Of a stretch of 64,000 nt of DNA, positions 1-10,957 are shown in pieces. Position 1 is the first letter of the stretch, and every line of letters starts with the position of its first letter. The translations under genes were made by a program, and so were the position numbers. Source of the stretch: Mesaphorura yosii (Eukaryota > Arthropoda > Collembola > Poduromorpha > Tullbergiidae); contig WIXG01000080.1 in NCBI GenBank assembly GCA_009869945.1, positions 186,001 through 250,000 on the forward strand. The letters are read 5' to 3'. Under the pieces are notes generated by a model. It was given only the letters and a program-made list of their open reading frames with translations, did no database searches and was not told the DNA's origin.

Positions 1-34
1 ATCCACGATATGCGCCTGATATCTCACACGTTGT

Positions 35-887
35 TCACGAACCACGATCGTGGCGCACTTCGACATTTGTGGGATACAGCGCAGTATCAGCGTTGCCTGC
101 ATATTCGTATTCATTGCCTGAGTACCCGCCGTGAGCTTGTTCTCTGGAGTCCTCTTCGAGGGCGATCATGTCACCGTTCTCATTTTCCTCAAAAGTGATA
201 CCGTTGACATTCTGATCTTCACCACTTTCCAAAGCTTCAGAGGCTTCCACTGCGGCGGCAACAGCTAAAATGAGAATTTGGAATCATGCAAGAGAAGTTG
301 CGACCATGAGAATAAAAGACCGCCCGCTTACAGTCGGCCTCTGCTGCGGCAGCTTCAGCTGTTGAGAAAATTAGGAACGAATTAGGAATTGTCATTCAAC
401 GAATTGAAGCGTTGTTCAGTCTCAAAGTTTTTAGATCACCTGCGGCTGCAATGGAGTCAGCCTCTGCCTTTCGTTCATGGAATAACTCTTTTCTCTAGAA
501 TGAGCCAAGCATATCCGAGTCATGTAGCGAATGATCTGATCAACACAGAAGCGAATGTCTCCGTGCACTTACGTGATCTCTCCGTATTCTGTCGATGACT
601 GTTTGTTGTCCATGTCGCTCTGCGTTCTTGTTCAATTTGGTTGTGCCCAGTTTATTGACAACCCCCTCGTTCATCTTTTCCGATTTGAGGTCCCGAAGCT
701 CGGTGTCCACGACAGGGTCCTGTGTAGCTGCCCTCCTGACACGGTGGGGCGTTTCGCCAATTTCTGACTCTGAAGCTGCCAGCGCTCCCATGCATGACAG
801 AAGGTGAAGAACGACAAATATCCACAGGAGGAAGGATGACACTGAGACTGATGCTGATACAAATTGGCTCAGAACGGAGAGCCGCAT
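35..887 (-). CDS. Small secreted acidic protein, unrecognised, with microexons
   Basis: I do not recognise this protein. The proposed exons (minus strand) are 573-887, 440-467, 332-358 and 35-264, giving about 199 residues in one frame. The start at 887 is chosen because the first ~40 residues form a signal peptide: a long hydrophobic stretch ending near MGALAAS. A 5'UTR intron fits GTAAGT at 971-976 and an acceptor just before 892. After the signal peptide comes a basic RVRR motif, a typical furin-type site, so the product may be a processed precursor. The two microexons (28 and 27 nt) encode Ala/Glu/Asp-rich repeats that continue into the last exon; the remainder is acidic with Tyr/Gly-rich patches. 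The acceptor of the 28-nt exon is weak. The stop is TGA at 35-37. A secreted peptide precursor or matrix protein is possible, but function is unknown. Confidence 0.5.
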
Positions 888-970
888 CTTTTCTAAAGCG
901 CAATGCGTGGTACGAGATTCACTTTGGACTGGAAGGAGTATTCGGGACTTTCGACTTTTGAACATTGAGC

Positions 971-976
971 ACTTAC
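971..976 (-). other. 5' splice donor of a likely 5'UTR intron
   Basis: A consensus GTAAGT lies on the minus strand upstream of the signal-peptide exon. It pairs with a CTTTAG acceptor at 893-898, leaving five untranslated bases before the ATG at 887. This supports a noncoding first exon for the small secreted protein gene and argues against translating the longer open frame that extends to 1142. Confidence 0.45.
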
Positions 977-1142
977 AAAATGCGTTAGAAGTTGCGAATT
1001 CATGAGCCCTAAGCAGAAGACGCACAAAAAGCGCATTGCTGAATTTATTGTTATCAACACCCACGAACACGAGAGCGGCACTGATCTCCCGTATCGTATC
1101 GCATGACAACTGGCGAGTGGCAAGAAGAACTCGTAACGGCAA

Positions 1143-2146
1143 CGGTGCTCAATTTCCTATTGGATGGTTACACGCAGTTAAGCAGCTCCACAGCAAATTG
1201 TAATTCTAATGGCGAGAGACATTTGTCTCATCTCGTTGCATTCGCATTGTTGAGTTCTTGGCTCGTACGTCGTAACTCGAACGCGAAGGGAAGTTCCGTT
1301 CTTAAAATCTCAATGCAACTGCAGTGTGGACGGTGCGGGGCTCAGAAAACGGTAAATCACATTTCGCATTCTGACTTTTTCTCAGCGAAATCACTGAACC
1401 AATTAATCTCTGCTACGATACGAGGCTTCAGAAAAAAAACACACAAGACAGCAAGTCGAATATTCTTGGTTTATTCAAGCATTATGTACAAGAGGACGAT
1501 AACCAAGAGCAATTATTACCGAACCTAACTTATCTTGCTGCAGTTAAAGTAACTCAGGAGGACAATAACCACACAAGACTTACTTACGCAGTTGCACCAA
1601 ATATGAAAGAAAGGAGTTTTGCAGCTTTTAAAGTGTACTGTACAATATACCACCTGTTATTTGGGACACACTTCGACCTTCAACTAAAAGAATACACTAT
1701 CATGTGACCATTGATTGAAGTCTAACTTGTAGCTCAGACTTTATCCGAAACCTCATCAAAATACTTACTTTAACCACGATAATCATTTTTTTGGTTTGGT
1801 TTTGGATTGAGTTTTCCATAAAGTAAGACTAAAAACGCTAAACGAACTAAGGATTTGAAAATGAGAAATGAAGACAAAACTAAACGTATTTGAAGAAAAT
1901 TGTGTTGATGAAGCCGGACAAGGGTCAAGCAATAGTACAAAGTATACTTAACAGTTAAAGTTGATATCTTAAGTGTAGGACAATTTAATTTAGTATTTTT
2001 GTATTTCATGAACATTGTCTTTGTTCGAAAGATTATAACGAAACGAGGTATCCATTAATGTTTGGGTTCGGAGGATGAATTCTTCAGCGATTACACTTTG
2101 CGGATCGTGGTTGCGAAGTCACAATTGCAATTATCTTTCCCTGCAA
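1143..2146. other. Spacer between two minus-strand genes; no gene seen
   Basis: This AT-rich stretch holds only short unconvincing open frames. It should contain the 3'UTR of the ubiquitin-conjugating enzyme gene. A minus-strand AATAAA lies at 1469-1474, which would give a 3'UTR of roughly 670 bases, and the promoter of the small secreted protein gene is presumably near 1000-1200. No repeat or RNA gene was recognised. Confidence 0.4.
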
Positions 2147-3100
2147 TTACGACTCGTCTCCGTTGCCAGAATCGTCGTCATACATCTCATTCGGAGTGTC
2201 TTCTCCATCATCGTCGTCGTTGTCCAGGTCGTAGTCATCATCGTAGTAATCCGTCAGCTCCTGATGCGCCGACTCTGGAGGCTTTGATTTCACTAAGTAG
2301 TCTTCTAAAGTGATTGGGACAGTCACGCCATCCTTCTCCGCTTCAATCTTCGACAGCGAAACTTGTTTCCTGAAGTTGAAATTTGCAGATGTCAGTTTTA
2401 TTTTGCACAGCTTTTTTTTAGTGGGCTTATTTAAATTCATACTTAATGATGTTCTCGTACTCCTTGTCCTTTCCTTTGGACTCCTTCCATCTTCTATACA
2501 TGACTGAGGCATCAACGTTGGCTGGACTCGAGGTGTTTGGTTCATTGAGGAGCGAAACTACCGACAGCAAAATTGTGCGGACATTTTGTGTCGGGTTCCA
2601 TCTCTCACAAGGTAACTCGCCGCTTTGTGGGTCATCGATCGGCGGATGCAAAATTGAAATGCACAAATCTCCATTCTGAAATCACAATCAAAGCATTGCT
2701 TATTGTTTCTACATCGAGACCACTCAGAATCAGGTTGTTTCAATCGCAGCTTACCTCGTAAACATTAGGATGCCAAACTTTAGTCTGAAACCTTACTGTG
2801 GGAGGGGAGTAAGGATAATCATTGGGAAATCGTATATGAGCCTAAAGAGAATACGATGAGTCAAATTAGAACGTGCTTGCTTCATGTTCTCTTTTGTGAT
2901 TTAGTCGGCTTCATTGATCTTACCTTAAAGTAGCCTCCTTGGTACAAGGTATCTGGCGGACCAAAAATTGCGACCTCCCAATCGAAGAGATTCTCGTCAT
3001 TTAACAGCCGAACACGAAATCCTTCCACTGGTTCCTCCGTGACATTCTTGTATTCTAGTTGCAAAGCACGCACAGCACTTGACGGAGCTGATCCACTCAT
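2147..3100 (-). CDS. UBE2R: Ubiquitin-conjugating enzyme E2 R (CDC34-like)
   Basis: This is an E2 enzyme that passes ubiquitin to substrates of SCF-type cullin ligases, building mainly K48 chains (known role of the family). Exons on the minus strand are 2924-3100, 2755-2841, 2443-2675 and 2147-2369, giving 239 residues; human CDC34 is 236. Visible hallmarks are the WHPNVY motif, the catalytic Cys in NGDLCISILHPP at residue 93 (the same number as in human CDC34), the acidic-loop insert PIDDPQSGE typical of the R/G class, and the PANVDASVMYR segment. The tail is very acidic, with runs of Asp, as in CDC34. All splice sites are GT-AG and in phase. The start MSGSAPSS is chosen by alignment with family N-termini; an in-frame region upstream is probably 5'UTR. 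Confidence 0.93.
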
Positions 3101-6100
3101 CGCACAGGGATTGCCACTCCTTTTCGTAGAAGCCGATTGGTGAGTTACCAAGAGAGAATTGGTGCTTGAACAGATGTTTCAACGATGTACAGCGATGAGT
3201 GATGAGATGACGCTTTCGATTCCTGCAAACCAAAAGCAATTTTGTCAATTAAACATTGTACAGGTTCAAAGTGGTTTCTGACGAGGAAACAGCCACCGCC
3301 TGTCACCCGGTTGGAACCAAATGGCAATAAGAGCGATGATAAAGCGCAATGCTAGCCGCGATGTTGTCAGTTGAATAATGTGACTCAACGCTCGCTTACT
3401 CTACTCGTGTATAGTTTTATAACAAAGAACCGATAGTTGTCGGGAGAACAAAGGCTATTAACACGTGCTTCCATTAAGAATTTTATTATGAAAGGGTAAT
3501 GAATCAATAGCCTTGCAAATGTCGGGCCCATATAAGGAGCCGTCCAGTCCTCGGACGGGTGTCAGAAGCCTTTCCCTAACTCTTCCCCATTCGGAGAGGG
3601 GACCAACTTCTTGCTGCTAACAGCTTAAAAGTTTTTTTGCCAAACTACAGTAAGAAATTGTCTTTTCTTGTCCTTTCACATTAACGTGCACTATTACTAC
3701 AAAGTTCAATACGTTCACCTACCAAATGCAGTCGTTTCTATCAAATATTTTTTTCGACTCATGCCTGATGAATAAAAACATTCAAACTTTAAAGGAAATG
3801 AGCTTTGAAAAAGATTTTAAGATCGTTCAAGGGGACTCTAGCCCTTCCCATGTATCAGTATCGTTCCGAGTATGGCCAGGCTATCAGGAAAATGATTCTA
3901 AACTTACCAGATGACGCAGAAGCGAATAAGAATGGCTTCAATCAAACAATCATATTGCTTGTCAGCTACAGCTAATCAGTACGAATTTGCTATTGTTAGT
4001 AGTATCTTAATGTGACGATGAGGTCGACCTGCAATGACCAGGATAACGCATAGGCTAATTAATTTCTTGGTTAGGTTTGTAATTTTAATTGGAAACTTAC
4101 TTGAACTTTTGCGACGTGGAGGACGAAATGATATGTTGTATGGTTGTGTTAAGATTACAAGTACGACTATGAAAACAAAGATTAGAAGTTAAGCGACTCT
4201 GAGTATAATTGCGAAACGCACTGATTTGCAGTTTCGATTTATTGCGTATCGTTTGCGCTTTCCGATTACGTATTGTGTTACGAGAAACGAGAGATCAATG
4301 CACTAGATGTGATGCGATGTTCCTTTGTGAGCACGACTGAACCAAGACCACGACCAAGTGTTTAAAAATTAAATTCGCTTTAATACGCGAGAGAAAGAAG
4401 CCAACATATGAAGGCGAATGCAAGTTATCCTTCAGTTGAATCAGAGTGATTGCAGAAATGAAATGAATCTGCGTCTACACCATTACGAGTGGAACAAGGC
4501 TAAGGCCACAGCCAAGCAGCAGAGCCAAACACTCGAACCACCTTCCCAAGTAACCAAATCAACTCTCCCATGCACTCGTCCCCATACCCCTGCGCTCCTG
4601 CTGTTGCATTGCTCGTTGTACACTTGCCAAAACCAAACAGATTAAAGAGATTGAGAAACTGGCAGTCCTGGCTCAGACAAGTCAGAGATGTGCACGGTGA
4701 ATCAGATGTTGGCCCAAATTGAACTGCTCCTGCGCCAACGCTCACACTCTGCCCCTGCCCGGGCTCGCCGGACCCCTGCGCGAGTCCAGGAGGCAAGATT
4801 CAGCTTCAGGAGGGGTTCATTTTCGAAGAAAACGATAGTCAAGGTTTGTGTCCTTTGGGTAGCCCAGGAAGCTCTGACGTGTTTTGGTCGAAACGCTCAG
4901 CTCTGACTGGCTGCAACTTCATTCCCTGCATTGCAGCTCAGAGACTAGACAGGTCTTTTTCTTTGTTCATGTTAAGTTATTCAGTGATTCAGTTGCATTC
5001 ACCATTTTCTGGTTGGCGAGTCAAGAGTGCACTGACGTCTTGTCTCGTCAAATGAAATCATGGCAGCCTTTCGTCATAATTCACAAATAAGAAGTGCTGT
5101 ATTGGCATTAACTGCATGCATACAAAGCATAAAACCAACGACTTACAATGCGATCCAATTATCATGAATTTGTGACCAAACTGGGCAGCGGAGATGTGAA
5201 ATACTGATTCAGACTCGAGATTCCATTCATCATGCGCACATCTGAAACCTCCTCGTGGAGACGAGAACTGATTTAAATTCAAACTCAGCGTAGGTTGGGA
5301 TCTGTTGTGTGAGAGACTTGAATCTCACCGAACTGCGATACAACGCAGTACAAATGGGGAATTCTGATCACGAGATGCAATCAGAGCAATGATGATTTTT
5401 ACGTTGACACGACTGTCAAGCGAAGACTGTCAATTCATAGCATGCATCTTGTTTTGTTTACTTCTCGTATCTCTCAAGATGAATTGATCGATTGGGCTTC
5501 GGAATTGTATTGACGTTGGACAGTCATCCACTCCGCAGTTCGTCTTCCCACTCATTAATCATCCTAATTGTACACAATTAAAACCGACAAACGCCAAGAT
5601 CTTGTCGCGTCTTGTGCGTGCTTCGCGTTTCATGTCTTGAAGAATACGAAACTGTCCACTGTTACTGTTTGAACTCCACAATCGCTTCCTTAATCACGTC
5701 TCGGCAGCTCTGATCTTCATTGCTCGTCGTATCGAACGAAATTTGCTCTGCGCCTGCGTCTCGTCTCCGAGAATTTTCGGTACCAATATAAAACAAATTC
5801 AAAATAAGTAAGCGTCTAAGGTGGGCAGGCACTCGTAAATTGCGGAGGAGTCACGGAACAAAATCATTAAATTGATGGACTTTTGTGTGTCCGTAATAAC
5901 AACGGACTGCTGGTTGCTAATTTTGAAGTTGTTCTTTAGTGAGACTTGTTGATCCTTTTGTTGGGCGTCCACTGACCTCTGTTCTCTGCCGCTGCGTCAT
6001 TCAACGCGAATTGCTTTAGTTAATCAATGAGAGTACTTAAAATCCCAACCGCGCCACGTAATGATTGTATTACGACTCGGATTCGCTTCATCATCGAGTC

Positions 6101-9100
6101 ATAATTATGATTAATTCGGCACTCTCCCACGACAAACCCTAGAATGTGGGCAAGCAATCAATTATGCCTTTACCAATGAATTTTGCGTGCATCATCTTTC
6201 TATTTATTCGCACCCCGTTTCTCAAATTCATCTTCACATCTTTCATCTGCCTGTTTTGAACTACACATGCTGGCTGTTGACGAGATAGAGATTTTCATTT
6301 CTCTTTTCTCGGGATCCTTTTGTTCGTCCTTCCACTCCGTGCGACTTGGTCGCGGTCCTTTTGAGACAAGTTCATTGTCGCCACACTCCTGAATGGACAC
6401 ACGCCAGCTGCCAAAACTGCCAATTGCTAACTAGTCAACTGCTAACTGGTGGTCAGCAGCGAAAGCCACAAAGCAGCGAGCGAGTCGGAGATAAAATCGA
6501 GGGGAAGCAGCAGCTTGCAGTAGTAAGAGTCGGAGTCCGAGCCGAAATAGTTGGAAAATGGAAATTGAGTTTGGAATTGGTGATAAATAAGGCGTGGGGT
6601 GAAATGACATGGCGATTTTGCACAGAAAGGAAACTCAATGAGCCGGGTCGAGGTGTGTGTAGTGGTTAAGTTGCTTTTCTGGGTGCATTTCACGATTCAC
6701 GATCCGATTCACGGCGGAGCGGGTCCGGAACGGGGCTTCATTCAGGAAGAAATTCAGGAAGGACAGATTGCGTATTATACGTATTGCAGTGCCTATTTAC
6801 GTTGTAAATCCATTATCATTCACAACGTGTATTCGCTATTACAGCTACAACATCAAACACTAAGCAAGCCAGGCCAGGAAAGGGAGGACGACGACAAAGT
6901 CTGAAACAAAAGACAACACGATTGCCATTAATGCAATTCCATTCAGCTTTCTCCCCCACTCGCACTCATCTCAGCTTAGCTCGTATCATGAGCGCTGCAT
7001 TGCTTGACTGTCTTGTCTGCTGCTGGAAATCGAAAATCCTTGAATTTGGAAATTGCCAGCTTCCATCGCATACAACCATCTCTTTGCATTTTACTTTTAT
7101 TTATATTGCGCGCATCTCACCCGCCATCAATACCATCTCACCCTGCATTCGATTTCGCATCTGCATCCGCATCTGAATCGCATTACACGCGTGCCATATG
7201 TGTTCTTTTCTCCTGCTGAAAGGAGACCACCCCGTGCTGTCGCGGCTGCTGCTACAAAGAAGAGGGATTTAATCTGTAAGAGGATTCAGATTCACGACGT
7301 GTTTCCAAACAATGCATTTCTAATTTCCAGCCACAGCTTCCAGTAATGCTTCCGTCTTGTCTGTACACTTCCCGCTTCCGGCTGGTGTTCCTTCTTCTGT
7401 TTACTTCCTGTCGCAATCAAAGACTGCTACTGGAGAAAATTAGAAACGAATTCCTGACATGGAACGAATGAATGAATGAAGCAACGAGAATTCCATTAGC
7501 GCAGAGCGACTTCACATCTGAAGTACGCGTATGTGAATCGTAGAGTTTGTGTAATAAAGGGCACAAATTCGAAGTGATACATGGCATCCTTCTTTCCTGA
7601 TGCGACGGCGAAGATGCAGTTGGATTCTTGAGTGGTTGGAGTGGAGAAACGAGAAAGGGGGAGAAACAAGATTCCGCTTTCACTTTGAACTTTGCTGCTG
7701 TGGTGCTCCACCGGTGTAAATGTAATAAGGAAAAAGCAATGTCATGTTTTTAAAGAGGGAGGTTTCTCGATGAGTCATCAACTGGAAGAAGTTTGGCCAA
7801 AGCACGGCACAGGAGCTAAGCGTGGAGGATCGATGCTGGAATAATAAACCCCGAATTTGTTCACTCTCCCTACAGAAACTGCCGGTACACCTCCACTCAA
7901 TTGCGCTCCAAGACGCGAGTATGCGAGTTCGCTAAGCCAGCACCCGTGGTGCAGTACAGCATGGCTCAATTCAATGGCGTGGGCAAAGCATGGGTCTATT
8001 TTTCGGTGCGAGGGAGAAAGAAAGAGACATTGCAGAGCACAGCGTAAAAAGTTGGTGCGTACGATGCGGTGGAATAAATAATGTCGACTTGTCATAAATA
8101 AAGCGGCTGCAGCCTGGATCAATGCTGGACGTGTACCCGAGAGACTCGTTGCCACCGTCCGAACGCTGCACGCACTCCAGCACACCCGCCCTCAATGACT
8201 TGCCTAGCTCGCGTGATCTGGCTGTCGCCTTCGCGCGGCCGCGCTGGTAGCATAGTCAGAATACTCGTGAATGAACCAAGCAATTTGTTCCGGATTACGT
8301 GGAATTACAAAACAGAGTAAGAAGTGAATGGTCGCGGCATGGCGTAGCATGGCTGGCCTCGCGATAAGAAAGTTGGTCAGCCGCCTGGAAAGGAAATATT
8401 TCTTGGAAGGAACGCGAACGGGAGGCATAAAATTACAACCTGGCCGAGTATCGCATTACGGTCGTGTTATTTGCGTAATGCCTGTCCATTGGCACTGTTA
8501 TTAATGGTTCTCATAAACTCAGCGCTTACCCTTCATCATTGCTGTCGGGCTCTTGTTCCAGCGTTACTGCGTAAAGAGGGTTAGTCATGGTTACGACCGT
8601 TGCGTTGTCTCAGTCTCTCAGGTGAGTGCAATAGAATGGAATGGGAAGTCATGCACAAAAGGACGAACGACTCGTTTACCCTGTTCAGGAAAAATTTGGC
8701 TTCCCTCTTCCGTTAATTTCTGTTGCAAGATGAAAAGAAATTTCCCCAATACCAACAACAGCGTCTTTTGATCCGCGTCCGATTCCCGAAAGGTGTATAA
8801 AATAAAGCCTTATGTTGTATTGCAGCCAGGGAGAGATGAAGGAAGATGAGAAGAGAATCTCTCCCTTGTGTTGCTTTTTCCTTTCTTTCATTCTTCCGAC
8901 AATAAATTGACTTCGCCTGGGCAGAGGCATGGGACGGCGTGGCGTGGCACGGCAGAAGGCAGATGCAAGTTGTAATCATTATTGTTGCATTTTCCCGAAT
9001 CGCTGCCCAATTCCAATTTATGTGTCCGGTGATTCATATTCATTAAGCGTGGGGTCGGTCCGAGTCCGCGTTCAAGGGCGAGTGCAGTCCGCGGGCGCAA

Positions 9101-10957
9101 ATCATCGCCCATCGCGTGACTGCGACTCTCTTAATTAGATCAGAGTGTTGGCAGAGCACTGCACAGCTTTCGTGCTCCGGTGTCATTGTCGTGGACCGCT
9201 GACTTCTGTAGGCTTTTGCCCTTATCAGCGCCAATCTCCCAAATTGCTCAGCATTTCAATATTTCAATTGTGCGTCCGTGAGTCATGCTGGTTTAAAGCA
9301 AAGCTCAGAGCAGCGCATCTGCCGACTGACGACTGCCGCCGCGGACTCAATGAAATCACGAGAATTATCTTCGTACAAGATCGTGCACTCTGCTGTAGTG
9401 TGCGAATGAATTTCCTCCTTCGTCTTGAACAGAAAAGGAGCAACCGAAAAGAAGAAGAGAAGAAAAGATACCCAAATATTATGAGACGATGGTCTGGGGA
9501 TGAATTCGATCAACAGGCATGGCCATCGCCAGCCAGACCAGGCATTGTTGGTTGTGACTGTAATTGCACAGGTGAGGGACTCGTTGGCTGTTTGAGAGTG
9601 TTCATTGTTGCATGACTGCTTGGCTTTGGTTCTCAGTCCTCCAGCGGAGTATTACGCTCCAGGCGAATCTTATATAATGATGATCATCTCCTCAAAACGA
9701 AATTGTGTAATTTCATTTACAGACGAGATTCTTGTGCAGCGCACCTCGCCAACAACGACCGAACGCGAAGCAAGTGCAATGCTGAATGCTAAAATGCTAC
9801 CCCTTGGCAGTGGCTGTGGCGTGGAGTTTGCCTGCCGTGGCTCGGCTGGTTGTTGGGAGAATGAGTCAAGCCAAAAGGCAACAACAAAAAACAACTCTCA
9901 TACTCGCTGGCTGCTTCGTCTCATAGTATCCGCACATCCGCAGTTTACTCACCATGGAACTTCGTACGTACGAACTGCGTACTGGCACCTCTGCCATTGT
10001 ATTCCCACGGTTTATTGACCACGGTCTCAGCACTTCGTCTGTCAGTACGAATCCAAATCTCGAGTCGCAACCATGACAGTCTCGCCGGTCTCGTGAGTTG
10101 CGGCTTCTGTCTCTGTTGTGTGTGTCGCGTGTTCTGTGTTTTGGTGACAAATCCCGACCGAATACTCAACAATCCCGGGCAGAGAAGCCAAGTGAGAGAT
10201 GAGAGAATGAAAGAAGAGGCTGGGAAAGTGAAGTGATTAAAATCCAGTTTGGTTAATCTCGGAGTAATGAGACTCGTTTATGCTTCGGTTCGAAAAGCTA
10301 CAAAACCACTTGATGGTCTGATAGTGAAATTTATGACGATCGAGTTTTAAATTCCTTCGGTGCGCCAGAGCAAGAGCAAAAGGCCAAGACCAGTGCGGCG
10401 AGTGAATGTGAAGCCGAAGGTGCGCATTCCAATCCAACTCCTTTGCCTGTTATTCATCTTCTGCGCCCAACTCAAATAAGGAAAGCGATCTGCAAACGAC
10501 AAACTTTGTCAACCGGACTCGTAACTCTGCTCACTGCTTGTCGTTATTTGCATTCAGAAGTTGGGAGTGGGAACAAGATCGTTAAAATTCTCTGAATTGA
10601 AAAGTCGTGACTCGCATTTTATGGCTGAAATCTCATATCGCACATTGCAGCCGACGACCGCAGCTCCCGAATACAACATGATCACATCATTATAATTTCA
10701 TCCCTCCGTCGCGTCGCATAGCAAGTGTGTTTTAGTGCAGTGTGACATTTTAATTATCATCATTGCGAAATATTGTGCATTTTGCCGGTGTCTTTATTAA
10801 GTGCCAGATCGTGATCATCTTGTAAAAGTTCTCTCACCGGTGTCTCTGGCTGCATTCGGAGATCGTATCTTCACCCTCACATCATCATCATGTAACTCTA
10901 ATTAGCTAATTAATTCGGTTCATATTTCACGACGCGTGAAATAGCGTAGCGAGCATC
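3101..10957. other. 7.8-kb region with no supported gene
   Basis: Both strands were read and no open frame here shows family resemblance, good exon structure or length above background. The left end should contain the 5'UTR and promoter of the CDC34-like gene on the minus strand. The right end should hold the promoter and 5'UTR of flamingo. A TATA-like/CArG element near 3530 is listed separately. The rest is AT-rich DNA with short homopolymer runs. No tRNA, rRNA or transposon signature was recognised. Confidence 0.4.
3528..3566 (+). promoter_or_regulatory. Possible core promoter: CArG/TATA element plus initiator-like TCAG
   Basis: CCATATAAGG at 3528-3537 matches both a CArG box (CC, six A/T, GG) and a TATA element. 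TCAG with its A at 3564 lies about 33 bases downstream, the spacing expected for an initiator. An inverted repeat CCGTCC...GGACGG (starting near 3539) sits between them. It faces away from the CDC34-like gene and could start a plus-strand transcript, but no convincing protein follows. Such a match can arise by chance in 64 kb. Confidence 0.2.

Noticed and set aside
1103-1528. Plus-strand open frame of 141 codons
   Set aside because: It has low-complexity, AT-influenced composition and no recognisable domain; it lies upstream of one minus-strand gene and in the probable 3'UTR of another.
3726-3914. 62-codon open frame downstream of the CArG/TATA element
   Set aside because: It is short, with no homology that I recognise and no splice or polyadenylation support; such frames are expected by chance.
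7440-7485. Short GAAT repeats (GAATGAATGAATGAA)
   Set aside because: Only three or four units; too short to be called a microsatellite or to carry meaning.
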